A DNA stretch of 64,000 bases from Timema cristinae (taxonomy: Eukaryota; Arthropoda; Insecta; Phasmatodea; Timematidae), in NCBI GenBank assembly GCA_039000515.1, contig JBCFYV010000012.1:43960355-44024354 (forward strand), read 5' to 3'. Numbering within the stretch: the first letter of the stretch is position 1; every line of letters starts with the position of its first letter. Below the pieces are notes generated by a model, which was not told the DNA's origin, did not search any database, and saw only the letters and a list, made by a program, of their open reading frames with translations. This document shows positions 1 through 11,390 of the stretch, in pieces. The position numbers and the translations under genes are program-made.

Positions 1-351
1 TGTAGCGATACTGATTTGGACTCCTCTCATAAATTAAAATAAGTCATGGCTCGAGCGCATTTTTCTTTTAAGTATTGTATGTAAAATATTTTTCAATACT
101 TCGTCCATGGAGAATCACGCACTTTTCAGAAATAACGTCAAAGGATTACACAATTAAAAATTATTTTTTCTTTCAAAAGTAAACTCAGCAGTATTTACCA
201 AAAAAGCCAGTAATGCTAGCTCTCTCTACCCAATAGGAAGCTAGCCTTCATGACATCTGTCGCAATGACTCTTTCGATTTGTTGGTTCTGAGATTGGTCA
301 CGAGTGGTCCAAGGGGCAAAGGGTAGGTCATATTTAAGCTGCTTGTGCGTA
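1..351. other. left flank of Jockey insertion
   Basis: AT-rich spacer with no reading frame or repeat that I recognise. A TATTTAAG string at 331-338 lies just before the Jockey insertion site. It may be an old host TATA box or chance; I see nothing else that supports a promoter. Confidence 0.5.
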
Positions 352-366
352 TGAACACACAGAGAG
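352..366. repeat. 15-bp target-site duplication, left copy
   Basis: TGAACACACAGAGAG occurs here and again at 5302-5316, immediately outside the two ends of the Jockey-type element. A perfect 15-bp direct repeat at this spacing fits target-primed reverse transcription and fixes the element boundaries. Confidence 0.85.
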
Positions 367-779
367 ACAGTCTACGTTCAGTCAGAGCAGTGAAACGTTG
401 TTATTATTCATTGTGTGATTTATCCGTGCCGACTGAAGTCGGGTAGTGTGAGTGAGTTAAATGGCAACAAAATAACACAACAGTGCTTGATACACAACGC
501 GTAAGTGTAGTGTAAAGTTGCCAACGAGTGTATTTTTGTGTGTTTTTTGTTTATTTCAAGATACACTACGTGCCGACTGAGGTCGGGTAGTGATAGTGTG
601 TTGAACGACAACAGCTTAACACAACAGTGATAGAACACAAATTATAAGTGCAGTGCTAAGTCTTCAACGAGTGTAATTTTGTACTATATTATTAGCGTTT
701 TTGTATATTTAGTGACCTATTACATGCCGACTGAAGTTGGGTAGGGTGGTATACCGCAAGGTACAAGTCAAGAGGGGAA
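367..779 (+). repeat. 5' UTR with tandem promoter-like monomers
   Basis: The sequence YGCCGACTGARGTYGGGTAG recurs at about 426, 570 and 724, giving two monomers of 144 and 154 bp plus a partial third running into the ORF1 start. Each full monomer also carries a CAACGAGTGTA string near its end. A partial monomer and a TCAGTC initiator-like string (378-383) lie at the extreme 5' end. Tandem 5' monomers are known as additive promoters in other LINEs; promoter function here is inferred from that. Confidence 0.72.
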
Positions 780-2136
780 ATGGACTCAGACTCGGATGTA
801 GAAATCAACGTTGAAGGAACGGACGATGATGGTGACATGGAAGACCAAGGCCAGGAAGGGGCCTCAGCCAACACTGAAATAGAAAAAAACTTTGAGCCAG
901 TTTCTGGACTCAAGCGAAAACTCAGGACCAGACCGGACAGGAAGTTCTACAATCGAAGGCCATAAAAGTCAATAACAAGTTTGCAAGCTTGTCTAGCCTA
1001 CGGGATGGACCAACGATTAGTCAAACGGGGCAACTGAGTGGAGGTACGAAAGAAAGTTCCACCCCACGGCGCATAAAGACCCCTCCAGTCATCGTAACAA
1101 ATGCAACACAATACAACAAAGTCATAAAACTCCTAAACAGCGGACTGCAAGATGACTATAAAGTGTATTGTATTGCACAGGGTATCAAGGTGGTCACGAC
1201 CTCCTTCAGAGATTACTCCGCTTTGTTAAAGCTGCTAAAACAGAACACCTTGGAACACTTCACTTATGTCCTTCCCAAGGACAAGCCCTCAAGGCAGTAA
1301 TCAAGGGCCTGCATGCAAGTATGCCCTGCGCCGAAATAAAGGAGGAACTGGAGAACAGGGGATTCACGCCAACCGATGTGAGGCAATTATACTCGAAATC
1401 TGCTCCACAGGCAGCGACACCGAGACCCCTACCAATATTTGTCTGCACCCTTGCGAGGACAGAAGGAGTGGGCGAGATATACAAGGTAAAAGTCATCAAC
1501 CACACGGTAGTGAAGATCGAGGAATACCGTGCTTCACAGAGCACAATTCTACAGTGCCATCGTTGCCAACGTTTCGGCCACTCCAAGAACTACTGTGCCC
1601 AAAAACCACGCTGCATCAAGTGTATAGGAGAGCACCTGACAGTAGAGTGCCAGAAAAAGGACAAAACAACACCAGCACAATGCGTAAACTGCAAGGGACC
1701 GCACGCAGCTAACTATCGCAATTGCCCTAAATTTATACGTGAGCTGGAAAAGAAAAACCAAGGGTCAGGAAAGACAAAGGAAGGGGAAAGCAAAGTGGCT
1801 AACCCTTCTCCAAGCGTGGTGGGGTATCTTAAACCATCAACAGGCCAGCAAATTTCGGTTAGCCAACCAACACCACCAACAAACATGGGATTGAGCAAAC
1901 CATCTTATAGTGGAGTTGTCAAGAGGATGACCAAAAAGGACAAAAAAGAGGACCGTGATACGGATGAATCCTTGGACTTAAAGGACCTCCTACAAATCAT
2001 CAAATATATTAACGTCGCAGGCTTACTCCAACTCCTGAGGAAGTATGTAGTAAGGCTGAAGAACGCGCCAGACAAAACAACCAAAGTAATGATACTTCTT
2101 GAAGCCGCAACTGAATTCTTCTGCGATGGGTACTGA
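780..2136 (+). pseudogene. Jockey ORF1 (gag-like nucleic-acid-binding protein), two frameshifts
   Basis: ORF1 of the retrotransposon would bind element RNA and act as a chaperone. It starts at ATG 780 with an acidic N-terminus (MDSDSDVEINVEG). The reading moves from the first frame to the second near 955-965 and to the third near 1290, so two indels break it; the peptide context is otherwise continuous. The middle has a PRE_C2HC-like segment (FTYVLPKDKP, then AVIKGLH and EIKEELENRGF). Next come three zinc knuckles: CHRCQRFGHSKNYC (CX2CX4HX4C), CIKCIGEHLTVEC (CX2CX3HX4C) and CVNCKGPHAANYRNC (CX2CX3HX6C). The C-terminus is lysine-rich. Its TGA (2134-2136) overlaps the ORF2 ATG at 2126 by 11 nt, in another frame, which suggests coupled translation in the intact ancestor. 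Confidence 0.88.
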
Positions 2137-4810
2137 GCAGGGAAGAGGCACAGAAGACTCATTGAACATTCTGTTCTGGAATGCTAATGGATTGGTACTA
2201 CAAGAACACGAGTTACGAAAACTTCTGGAGACGTATGGAGTCGACATTGCTCTGATCTGTGAGACCCACCTATCAGAACAAAAGAAGATGAGGTTCTTCG
2301 GATACGAGATGTACCGCAACGATAGAACAGTTGGCAGGGGAGGGGGAACATCCGTGTTGGTGCGTAGCAACCTCGCTCACTACCAAACAAATTTACCGGC
2401 TATGGATTATATCGAATCCACTTCGATAGCCATTCCCACAGGGCGGACGCAGATAGTGTTTACAGCTGTTTACAGAAGCCCTGCTGTCCCCTTCACCATC
2501 GATGACCTAGACAGTCTCACGTCGAGAAAGGACTTCCTCATAGCGGGAGATCTCAACTGTAAACACATGAGCTGGAACAGTCGCTTGTCAAATCAGGCAG
2601 GCCGGACACTGGCTGGCCAGGCATCAACCAAAAACTTTACAGTCCTGGCGACCAACGAGCCGACATACTATCCTTCAAACTATAGGCATCTCCCCGACGT
2701 ACTGGATGTAGTCCTGACGGATCTTGACACGCTACCGGAAGATCTCGAAGCCCTGAATGAACTCGACTCCGACCATCTCCCGGTCTTCGGAAGAATATCA
2801 CTTAAGACAAATCCAAGACTGGCTTACCACAGGAGGAAGATACCCAGAAGTGACTGGGAAGAGTATCGACGGGTACTGTCAGAGGCTATTCCATTGAACA
2901 TGGAGGTAAATTCCCCGGAAGAAGTGGACAGCTCCATTACCCTTCTGACGGCTACAATACTCGAAGCGTACCGTGGAACAACTGTTTTCGAGACGCCACC
3001 GGTGACGTTGAAGAGGGACGACCCTGAGCTGAGCTTCAGCCTTAAGAGGGAAGCGCGTAGGGAATGGCAGCAGCACCGGGATCCGAGGCATCGGGCTGAG
3101 TACAACAGGCTAAGAGCCCTGGTGCGCAGGAAGGCCAAAGCTCTAAAGATCTCCAACTGGAACGAATTCGTAACGAACACTTTAGCTGTGGACAGCAACG
3201 TGTGGAAGGCGTCGAGACAGCTCAAAGGCACTAAAGGAAAGACGGGGACCACGGTCATTCACGGAAGAAGAGGGTTGGTATACCGGTGAGAGGCCAAGGC
3301 AGAGGCCATAGCTGAATCACTGGAAGATCAGTTCAAGGCAAACTCAGAGCCCCAAGACGAAGAGTTAACCAGGACTGTAAGAAGAACGGTTGGGGTATAT
3401 TTAGCAGAGCCAGTTATAGAACTACCACCCCCCATCACCAGGAATGAAGTCTCCCACCAGGTGGAAAAATTGAAGCCACGAAAAGCGGCAGGCCAAGACA
3501 GGATTTCAAACGAGATGCTGCGACACGCACCGGAAGTTGTAATCCAACTATTAACAAAAATGTTTTCAAAGGCATTGTTGGCAGGTTACTTCCCGGAGGC
3601 ATGGAAAGTTGCCGACGTTGTCTCATTGCCTAAACCAGGCATGGATCGCAAATTCCCGCAGAACAGGCAGCCCATCAGTCTTCTTAGCAATATAGGGAAA
3701 CTATTTGAAAAAATAATTTTGCAGCGGCTGAAAGCCTTCGGCAGGGAGCACAGGATTATTACCGATGCCCAGTTCGGATTTCGGACCCGGCACTCAACGA
3801 TACACTCGGTCCTGAGCCTAGTGGAGGATGTGACAGAAAGTTTCAATATCGGGGAAGTCACGCTAACAGTACTTATGGATGTAGAGAAGGCATTTGATAA
3901 GGTCTGGCACGCCGGCCTTATCTACAAATTAATTCAAGCCAATTTCCCAAAAGTATATGTGCAGATAATCAACAGCTTTCTAACTGGGCGACAATTCCAG
4001 GTCAAGATGGAAGGGAAAAGGTCGCTTCTTAATAGGGTCGGAGCGGGGGTGCAACAGGGGTCAGCACTCTCCCCGTTCCTTTACACTATTTACATCGCAG
4101 ACATCCCCACCGACCCGATGATAAAGACCAGGCTCTTCGCAGACGATACAATGTTCTACACCGCCAACAGGAACGTGAAATACGCCCATCGCCGTCTGCA
4201 ACGATACCTGGATGAGTTCAGCAGCTGGCTGGAAAAATGGAGAATTAAAGTAAATGCAGAAAAATCGTCAGCCATGTTGATTACTAGGAGGAGACCCCAA
4301 ACACCAGACCAGTTTGTAGTATTGGAGGAGGATATCCCCTACAAAAACGCTATGAAATACCTTGGGGTGATGATCGACTCTAGACTCGCATGGAAGGAGC
4401 ATATAAACTATACGAGAAAAAAGGCAATGGGGGCATTCATCGCAAACTACGGCCTGCTCAAGACCCCAGTGCTAGGGATCAACAACAAGATGCTACTATA
4501 CAAGAGTTTAGTACAACCAATACTGCTGTACGGATGTGAGGCGTGGGGGTATGCCCCAGAGTCAGTGTTAGGTACACTACAAACAGTACAGAACAAGGTG
4601 ATTAGGAGTATCCTAGGTGTCAACACCTGATCCAACAACGAGTTCATACACACTACCACTGGCTGTGCGACATTACAGGAAATCTTCCGGCAGCGAGGCG
4701 ACAAGTTCTATAAACGAGCCCGCTAGGTAGAGGATAACGCCATAATTAGAATACTCGGCCAATACGACCCCCATGAGACAAGGAGATACAAGAAGCCCCG
4801 ACTCGAATGA
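2126..4810 (+). pseudogene. Jockey ORF2 (endonuclease-reverse transcriptase), three in-frame stops
   Basis: A single 894-codon frame from ATG 2126 to its natural TGA at 4808-4810. It is broken only by TGA 3287, TGA 4628 and TAG 4724. Endonuclease motifs are complete: WNANG (N about residue 21), CETHL (E46), AGDLN (D142, N144) and SDH (D216, H217). Reverse transcriptase motifs follow: LMDVEKAFD (motif A Asp about 585), QQGSALSPFLY, and LFADD (first Asp about 673). YLGVMIDSRLAW and the C-terminal ILLYGCEAWGY, then YKKPRLE at the stop, are typical of Jockey ORF2. The second stop aligns with Arg in the truncated copy (GVDLR) and the first follows VYR, so C-to-T changes at Arg CGA codons would explain both TGAs. 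I chose ATG 2126 because it precedes the endonuclease and overlaps the end of ORF1. Confidence 0.9.
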
Positions 4811-5301
4811 GAAATACATCTGCACACCTTCCCAATCAGCCCCTTCCTAATAACCACTCCTCTTCTAAGCATAGCCAATCCCTGGGTCCCCATCCTCTCA
4901 CGACCCCACAACTATGAACTAGAATCATTCTATTCACACTTTCACTTTCATCAACGCCATCTTCGCTTAGTGACTAATATTATTCCATGTATTTTCTTTC
5001 AGCTCGTCTAGAACTTACTTACACACTACACCACTCACATCGGGCCTAAATGCGCTTGTGTTTTCCATCACAGTGTATGAGGGCTCGATCTAGCTACTAC
5101 ACACAAACACTGCTGCTCCCAACATACAAACCTTCACCCACCAACTCCATTTTCCCTTCACAATCAACTTACACACTCACACATAAAGGTTATGATCTAT
5201 GACTACAGATCGGTACGTTAGGCAAAAAATAGCCGCCTACTTCCTCTGAAAGTCACTTCTGACACTCAGAGTTAGTAGTTTAAGGCAAACAAGGGAGCTG
5301 C
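4811..5301 (+). other. Jockey 3' UTR
   Basis: Non-coding, rich in CA and CT on this strand (repeated CACACT and TTCACTTTC strings). It shares a CCATGTATTTTCTTTCAG block (about 4986-5003) with the 3' UTR of the truncated copy (CCATGTAATTCTTTTTCAG near 18474), which supports a common family. It ends GGCAAACAAGGGAGCTGC against the target-site duplication, without poly(A). Confidence 0.7.
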
Positions 5302-5316
5302 TGAACACACAGAGAG
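5302..5316. repeat. 15-bp target-site duplication, right copy
   Basis: Second copy of TGAACACACAGAGAG (first at 352-366). Confidence 0.85.
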
Positions 5317-5929
5317 TGCCAATACAAATTAACAGTTCTGGTAGCATGATATAGCAGTAGCAGTAATTCACAGTTCCACTAACTTAAATCTGTAGTTCAA
5401 CTAAGTTATATCATATAAACTTATATCTTCAATGCCGAAGATAAAATAACTTTAATCATAATGTTTAACATTAAAGGTCTTGTTTATTCAGTTGAAATAT
5501 CAAACATAATTCTGTATCAACATAATTGGTACTCGATCACGGGGCTATAAATACTAATTACTTTATCAGAATACCTTACCGCTTTAATTAGTGCTCAATC
5601 ACGGGGCAATTATCAGCTAATTAAATGGTATCACTTCAATCGGCACCCATAGCCGACCAGTTACTATATAATCGACGCCCAACGCATATCGATTAAAACA
5701 ATATCACTTCAATAGACGCACAATACGGACCGATTAATAAAATATCTTTATAAACTATATATAAGATTGTTTGTTGTGATTAACAAGACGATGTGTAGGT
5801 TTTTAAGAGGAAAACCAACTTACGGATAGTGTCCTTAACACCTACTTTTGAAAATGTTCTTAGAAGCTATTCACAATATTATAAAATTTGAACGATTGTA
5901 TTGCAACATTTATTTATACTATGTATATT
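5317..5929. other. AT-rich spacer with short internal repeats
   Basis: No gene seen. GCTCAATCACGGGGC near 5591 repeats ACTCGATCACGGGGC near 5531, and ATATCACTTCAAT / GTATCACTTCAAT recur near 5627 and 5700, so this may be a small decayed tandem repeat. Confidence 0.4.
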
Positions 5930-6105
5930 ACTATCCATTGAAGCTATCAACATATTCACACTAATAAAGTAGGGAAGAGGAATGTGTAAATTGTTCAAAG
6001 TGCATAAACTATTGCATAAAGCGATGGTGAGAAACCAGTTAAGGAAAACACCTAGGTACACCCAACCAATATTTGAACCTAAAACCTAAAGGTAAAATTG
6101 AAACC
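5930..6105 (-). repeat. degenerate SINE-A copy
   Basis: Diverged match to the SINE-A body on the minus strand: AGTAGGGAAGAGG, GAGAAACCAGTTAAGGAAAAC and TACACCCAACCAATATTTGAAC follow in the same order as in the clean copy at 32957-33210. Confidence 0.5.
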
Positions 6106-6370
6106 TTTGATCACGTGCTCACTGGTGCAGGTTAAACAAAAAATCTGAATATTTATTTCACCCTCAATCGAATATTATTCGGTAATCAACTATTCACTTG
6201 TTCGAAAAATTGTAGCTTGGTTAAGCTCACGAATACCATTTTCCCAAGAGAGACTAATAAATATTTACTAAACCTAACATTCAATCCTAGCGTCCCAACA
6301 CTTGCAATAAATGTTTCGAAATACTGAACTACAGTAACTGCACCCTCTGTTCTCCTTTTTCATTTAATTT

Positions 6371-6635
6371 GTGCTGGGGTCTGGGATTCAATCCTCGGTC
6401 GCGGCATAGATTTATCTGATTACCAAACCCTTCTTTCACCTCTGACAAGACGTGTATTAATCAAAACTTGTGAATGTTTGGAATGCCAGACCTCCACCGT
6501 GGTTCGGATCCCACGTTAAGCTGTAGGTCCTCCATGTCATTTCACATTTACCCTACCATTACACATTACCATTACGCATAACTCAAACGGGTAGTAAGAC
6601 GTGGTGCTAAAAATAATAATAATAATAATAATAAA
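6371..6635 (+). mobile_element. SINE-B copy
   Basis: Contains most of SINE-B: a B-box-like GGGATTCAATCC, the linker GATTTATCTGATTACCAAAC, the body CCACCGTGGTTCGGATCCC, then the shared tail CGGGTAGTAAGACGTGGTGC and an (ATA)n run. The first part of the tRNA-like head is missing or decayed. Confidence 0.8.
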
Positions 6636-6658
6636 TTTAATTAGATGTCTTACTCGCT

Positions 6659-6898
6659 TCGGTGTTCACATAGTCAAATGCGTCTCCCTTGAAGTAAACT
6701 AGATTGCCGTTACCAGGAGATAGAGTTTCAATCCCAGTTGAGTGTACTGAGGCTGGTTTTTATAAATAGTTTGCCACTGTCCCTCCACCAAAATTTGAGT
6801 ACATTTATTCTAAATTCACTCCTCCTCATCCCTAACAGATTGTAGAAATTAGTAAATATAAATATAGCACAAACAGGTAGTAGGAAGCATTGCTAAAG
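6659..6898 (+). mobile_element. degenerate SINE-A copy
   Basis: Follows SINE-A order: a CTTCGGTGTTCACATAGTC head, a B-box-like GAGTTTCAATCCC, CCACTGTCCCTCCACC, then a decayed tail ACAGGTAGTAGGAAGCATTGCT. It lies only about 24 bp beyond the preceding SINE-B, in the same orientation. Confidence 0.65.
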
Positions 6899-7771
6899 GA
6901 TAAAATATATAATATCTTAGAAATGCTTCCTTACATTTTTATTCACCCTTCTCAAGAGGTTACTATATTTATTTTAAACGTAAATGGTAGCCTAAATCAA
7001 AAATATTTCAGGTTCATTACAGTCGATATTAATTAATAATTTAAGTTTTTATTTTATAGTGAAAGTGTAAAGAAGCAGTACATTTATGAGGTTTATTAAA
7101 GAATATAGGTTCATATTTTAAATTAAATAACAATTTAAATAGAAACGCTTTCATCATCTTCAAAAATAAGAAGGAAAAGCGACAAGAATTTCAATATAAA
7201 TAAATCGTATGAAACCACTGTGGAATAAACAAATAAAATATTCATAAAGTCATATTTCCACGATGTCTTTTATGAAAATACAAATTCGTGTGCATAATAA
7301 TTTTACTAGTCTTATTTTATAGGCATTGAAAATACCCATCAAACGTGAGAGTAGCATATAACAGGATCTGTATGATCAATATTTGATACTAGATCTAATA
7401 ACTTTCTTGGTTTTCAGAGAAGGCCTTTCCTATAAATATAAAATTGAATTTTATTAAATCAACCTTATTAATAAAGAAGCAATAAAAAATTTGTGTTCAA
7501 CTCCGAATGAAGACATAAGGTCTTATTTACTCATATTGTGTCCGCTGACGGCGAGTCTGTGAAGAGTCTATCTCTCTCAGCAGAGTATTCTGTATCCTCA
7601 AGACCGACTAATCCGGTGCAATATAAATTAGAACGTCTCTTTTTGTGTTGTTACTTTGATAGAGACGTAACCCCCCCCCCCTCTCCTCCCTCTTTCCTGT
7701 CCCTCCTACCAAGATTCAACTCTCAGAAAATTGGAAGGTATCACTAACATGTGTAGGAGTTCTATGTATTG

Positions 7772-7813
<42 letters not shown>

Positions 7814-8024
7814 GTAAGAGCATGTGAAACGCCCTTTGTTTACAGAGGATATGAGATGAATCACATATGATCAAGTGAACTAATTTATATCATGCGGTTA
7901 GACTGCTACGATGCTTGACGGGCTTTGGGGTTTCACACATAAATTAAAAAAATATAAAGATTAAAAAACGCGCAGCTTTTGAATCCATCCACACATTGTA
8001 AGCAGATCTGATTTTTTTTTCTCG
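6899..8024. other. AT-rich spacer with poly(C) and (TG)n tracts
   Basis: No gene seen. A C tract lies at about 7670-7681 and a (TG)n microsatellite at about 7776-7811. A 69-codon frame from 7538 shows no recognisable domain. Confidence 0.5.
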
Positions 8025-9000
8025 CTATCTTACAGGTAGAGAAAGTATTGTGATCGTCATAAAATCAAACTCAAGATTTTGATGAATCTTGACGTTTCAT
8101 GACTCCCCGAATCCCAAAAAGTGGTTTTTGACTTTCCGTCTATCTATACCTCCACCTAGAGCCTAAAATATTTTACCGATTGGACTAAAACATGGTGTCT
8201 AGGGTTTCAATAGTGTTGCCCCTGGGATTTCTTGAAATTGGATATATAACCCTAAAATTAAGGGTAGTTTACTGAATGGCAAAAAGAGAAAAAGTCGATT
8301 TACTCAAAATCGGCTATAACAATTTTGATTAAATCTCATTTCTAAACATTTATAAATATTCCAAACAAAATGGATTATCTCAATATTTCGGCAAAATGAC
8401 TTTAAGGGCTCCGGTCTGATGCGTAAATTATATTTTTTTATAATACATCCTAAACTATTTGAGATATGAAATTACTTATCGTTTCAAATATGTAGATTTT
8501 TTTATAATACAAATATATTATAAAAGCATATTTTTACAAAACCAATAACTTTCAAGTTATACGTAAATATATATTTTTTTTAACTTTTCTAACACAAAAG
8601 GTAAAAAGTATTGCGACCGCAAAAGAAAATCTAACCTGAAATTTTGATTAATCTCGACGTTTACGGACCCCCCAAACCCTAAAAAGTTGTCTTTGCAACG
8701 ACGTCTGTTTGAACTTAAACGTAAGAGTCGTTTAAGAAAGGGCGAAAAGAGACCAAATCGATTTTCTCAGAATCGACTAACGATTATGATTAAAATTCTT
8801 ATCTAGTTGTTGAGTAAGATTATAAATAAACTGGCTGATTTCATTTTACCATGAAAATGAATTTTAGGGTACTTCAAAGAACTAGAAACTTCCGTATCTC
8901 CGCAACTATTTGAAATACTAAATAACTAATCATCACAAAATTGTAATACTATTAAAAAAAATTATATGAAATATATTTTTATAACTACAACAATTTCTGA
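8025..9000. repeat. two diverged tandem copies of an unknown repeat
   Basis: AAAGTATTGTGATCG (about 8042) and AAAGTATTGCGACCG (about 8605) each begin a similar series: GATTTTGATGAATC / ATTTTGATTAATC, CTTGACGTTT / CTCGACGTTT, then CAAAATCGGCTA / CAGAATCGACTA about 0.2-0.3 kb further on. The copies are too diverged and too rich in stops to be coding. The family is unknown to me. Confidence 0.5.
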
Positions 9001-9120
9001 GTAATTGGCAAATATGTTCATGCAATTTTGTAAGTTCTAGTTGTAAAGAGATACTACTTAAGTTTTACCCAATAGTTCTCCAATGCCATAGAGTAATTAA
9101 ATATAAGTAAGTCTCTAAAA

Positions 9121-9216
9121 GTTTATGTTGTTTTCCCTTAAACCTCTCATGAAAAATGTTTGTACAACAATGATCTATATCCATTTTAGACTCAATAGTC
9201 AATATTTACATTTTGT
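9121..9216 (+). repeat. dispersed repeat, copy 1
   Basis: AATGTTTGTACAACAATGA and ACTCAATAGTCAATATTTAC occur here and again in the same order at about 25440-25521, where the second copy runs into an assembly gap. Confidence 0.6.
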
Positions 9217-11193
9217 GTAGGTCAAAATTTATAAATACGTAATTTAATAGCAATGTGTTGGCAAAATATTTGCAACACTTAATAAAATGACGAAAATTTT
9301 AACCCGAAGTTGAAGTTTAATACGAAGTGTTGACCCTTGTGGATCCAACATTGATCTTTTTTATTGGTCCAAACATACATATGAGGACAATCTTTCTTTA
9401 AAAACAACATTATAAAATTTAAAACAGGGATTAATTTTTTTTTACATAGGTATAATGCAATTCATGCTTGGGTTTGCTAGTGTATATTATTTCATTTCAC
9501 ATATATTACGAATTTTGGGTAAATATCTCCATTTTCAAACAATAGAGGAAGAAAGTCCGTCCGGAGTTCCGTACCATATATTTACTATATTTTTATTTAT
9601 GTTTTCAAGTATTTTAGTAAGAATTATTTATTATAGCCTGGAGAATCTAAACATAATCGGACTACTAAGTTATCTATAACCTATTCGTGAAATGTTATTT
9701 TGAAGTTCCAGTTCATGATCTAAACACAAATTTGCTAGAAATCCTATTGGATGGTCCCACCCATTCTTCACAGTTTAAAAGTATTCAATATCTCCTTTCA
9801 TTTATTCACATAGAAGCGGTGTTTATCTAAAGCGTGTCAATTTGGTAGGTGTAAGCAAAATTAAATTACTTTGTTTAGTTAATGTAGGCTACTGTAATCT
9901 TATGAAATATATATCCTAAAAAGTATATTTAAAATGCAATATTAATATAAACTCGATATTATTCATGTGCCTCAATGCTCTCAACAATGGTAGAATTTGC
10001 AAATCACTTGATAGCTTAATGCAATATGAAAAGTATAAATATAAAGGATTGTTCTTCACAGCTTATTAATTCCTGTTCTGGCTATATGCATGGATAATTT
10101 ATGCCAATGGAATAATGATGAGTAAGGTAGAGTTTTAGAGAAAATGTTCCAGCACTTGCGTGGAGAAAGGTAAGAAACCATTTAGGAAAAATACTTCTCA
10201 ATATTAGCTAGATAAAATTATTTCTTTGGTCAATGAAAATGTTAGAGTTAATGTTAAACATATTTATTTAATTTAAGCTTATATTTACTAGCCTATGTAC
10301 TTATAAAAAACCGACTACTCAAATTAAAAGACAATTAAAACTGCAGGGTAATAAATTCATTTACAATATAAAATCAATGCCATGACTTCCTGTTTTACCT
10401 TTGAAAGGTTTTTTCGTACTTTCCGGTGAGATAGAAGTTTGAAACTCGACTTGTAGTTTTATGGTAATACGAAAAAACTCAAAAAATCATAGCTATGAAA
10501 AATTCAAAAAGGGAAGAAATCTGGGGCCACAAAATATCCTAATGCTTACTTTATGGGCCAAAAAATCAAGTTTGTTCTATCGCGCTAAAGTTTGATTTCC
10601 AGTGGTTCATAACAGAGCTAAACACAGCTCTGTTTAATTTATTTCGAAATTCCTGTAGAATGACCCAAAATCAATAACTAAATGGCATCAAAAATTTTGA
10701 AGACTATTATTTTATTTTTTATGTTCTAGAAATTGTTTATCTATGGGTTTTCAAGGTGGTTAAATAAGATTCCGTCATTGGCTTTATGAAATTCTAATCA
10801 GCTAACCTTCAATTTGTACCCAAATTGAAGGTAGGGAGATAAGGAGAGGCATGTAATTAAAAAAACATTAAGGGAGATAGAAAACAAAGTTTTCCAGTAA
10901 TGTAGAAGTTGCATTCCAAATACCCAAATTAGTGTTAAATATTTTATCTTTATGAGTGGAGTATGATTAAATGGAAAAAGGGTGGGAAGGGAGTGGTTTC
11001 CAAATTAAAAAAAACAAAAAGAAAAAGCTATTTATCGTGTGTTATAGAATATAATTTTGCCGAAAAGTTTGATGACCAACCCTAAACCGAAAATGAAGGT
11101 CTGATCATTCTTAAATTTAAAAATAAAAAGTCATAAAATATAAAGATTTTTAAAACCCAAAACATTTCCATAATTAAAAAAAAAAACAATTTT
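9217..11193. other. AT-rich spacer
   Basis: No gene, RNA or clear repeat seen. A 74-codon frame at 9455-9679 is hydrophobic and AT-driven, with no recognisable motif. Confidence 0.5.
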
Positions 11194-11390
11194 TTGTGAA
11201 GGGTGAGGAATGCCAGGCCTCCACCGTGGTTCGGATTCCACGTTAAATGTAGGTCCTTCATTTCATCTCACTACACCCTACCATTACACATTAGCTTTAA
11301 ATGCGTATAACCCGGGAAAGGGTAGTAAGACGAGGGGCTAAAATAATAATAAAAAAATAAAAAAATAATAATAATAAAAATAATAATAAT
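11194..11390 (+). mobile_element. SINE-B copy, 3' half
   Basis: Begins near GAGGAATGCCAGGCCTCCAC, continues through GTGGTTCGGATTCCACGTTA and ACCATTACACATTAGC to the shared tail GGGTAGTAAGACGAGGGGCT and an A/T-rich run. The tRNA-like head is absent, so the copy is 5'-truncated. Confidence 0.78.

Larger units (their letters stand above)
367..5301 (+). mobile_element. full-length Jockey-type non-LTR retrotransposon
   Basis: A complete element of about 4.9 kb. In order it has a 5' UTR with tandem monomers, ORF1 (gag-like), ORF2 (endonuclease and reverse transcriptase) and a CA/CT-rich 3' UTR, bounded by a perfect 15-bp target-site duplication. The Jockey clade is indicated by ORF1's PRE_C2HC-like block followed by three zinc knuckles, and by an apurinic-type endonuclease joined to a reverse transcriptase. 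The 3' end reads GGCAAACAAGGGAGCTGC directly against the duplication, with no poly(A) tail, which is unusual for Jockey. Both ORFs carry disabling mutations, so this copy is inactive, but they are few, so the insertion is not very old. A truncated relative lies at 16884-18889. Confidence 0.88.

Noticed and set aside
331..383. Host promoter with TATA and initiator
   Set aside because: TATTTAAG and TCAGTC are about 49 bp apart, too far for a standard TATA-initiator pair, and the second lies inside the retrotransposon.
1266..1712. 148-codon frame overlapping ORF1
   Set aside because: It is in the wrong frame relative to the zinc knuckles, so it is a shadow of ORF1.
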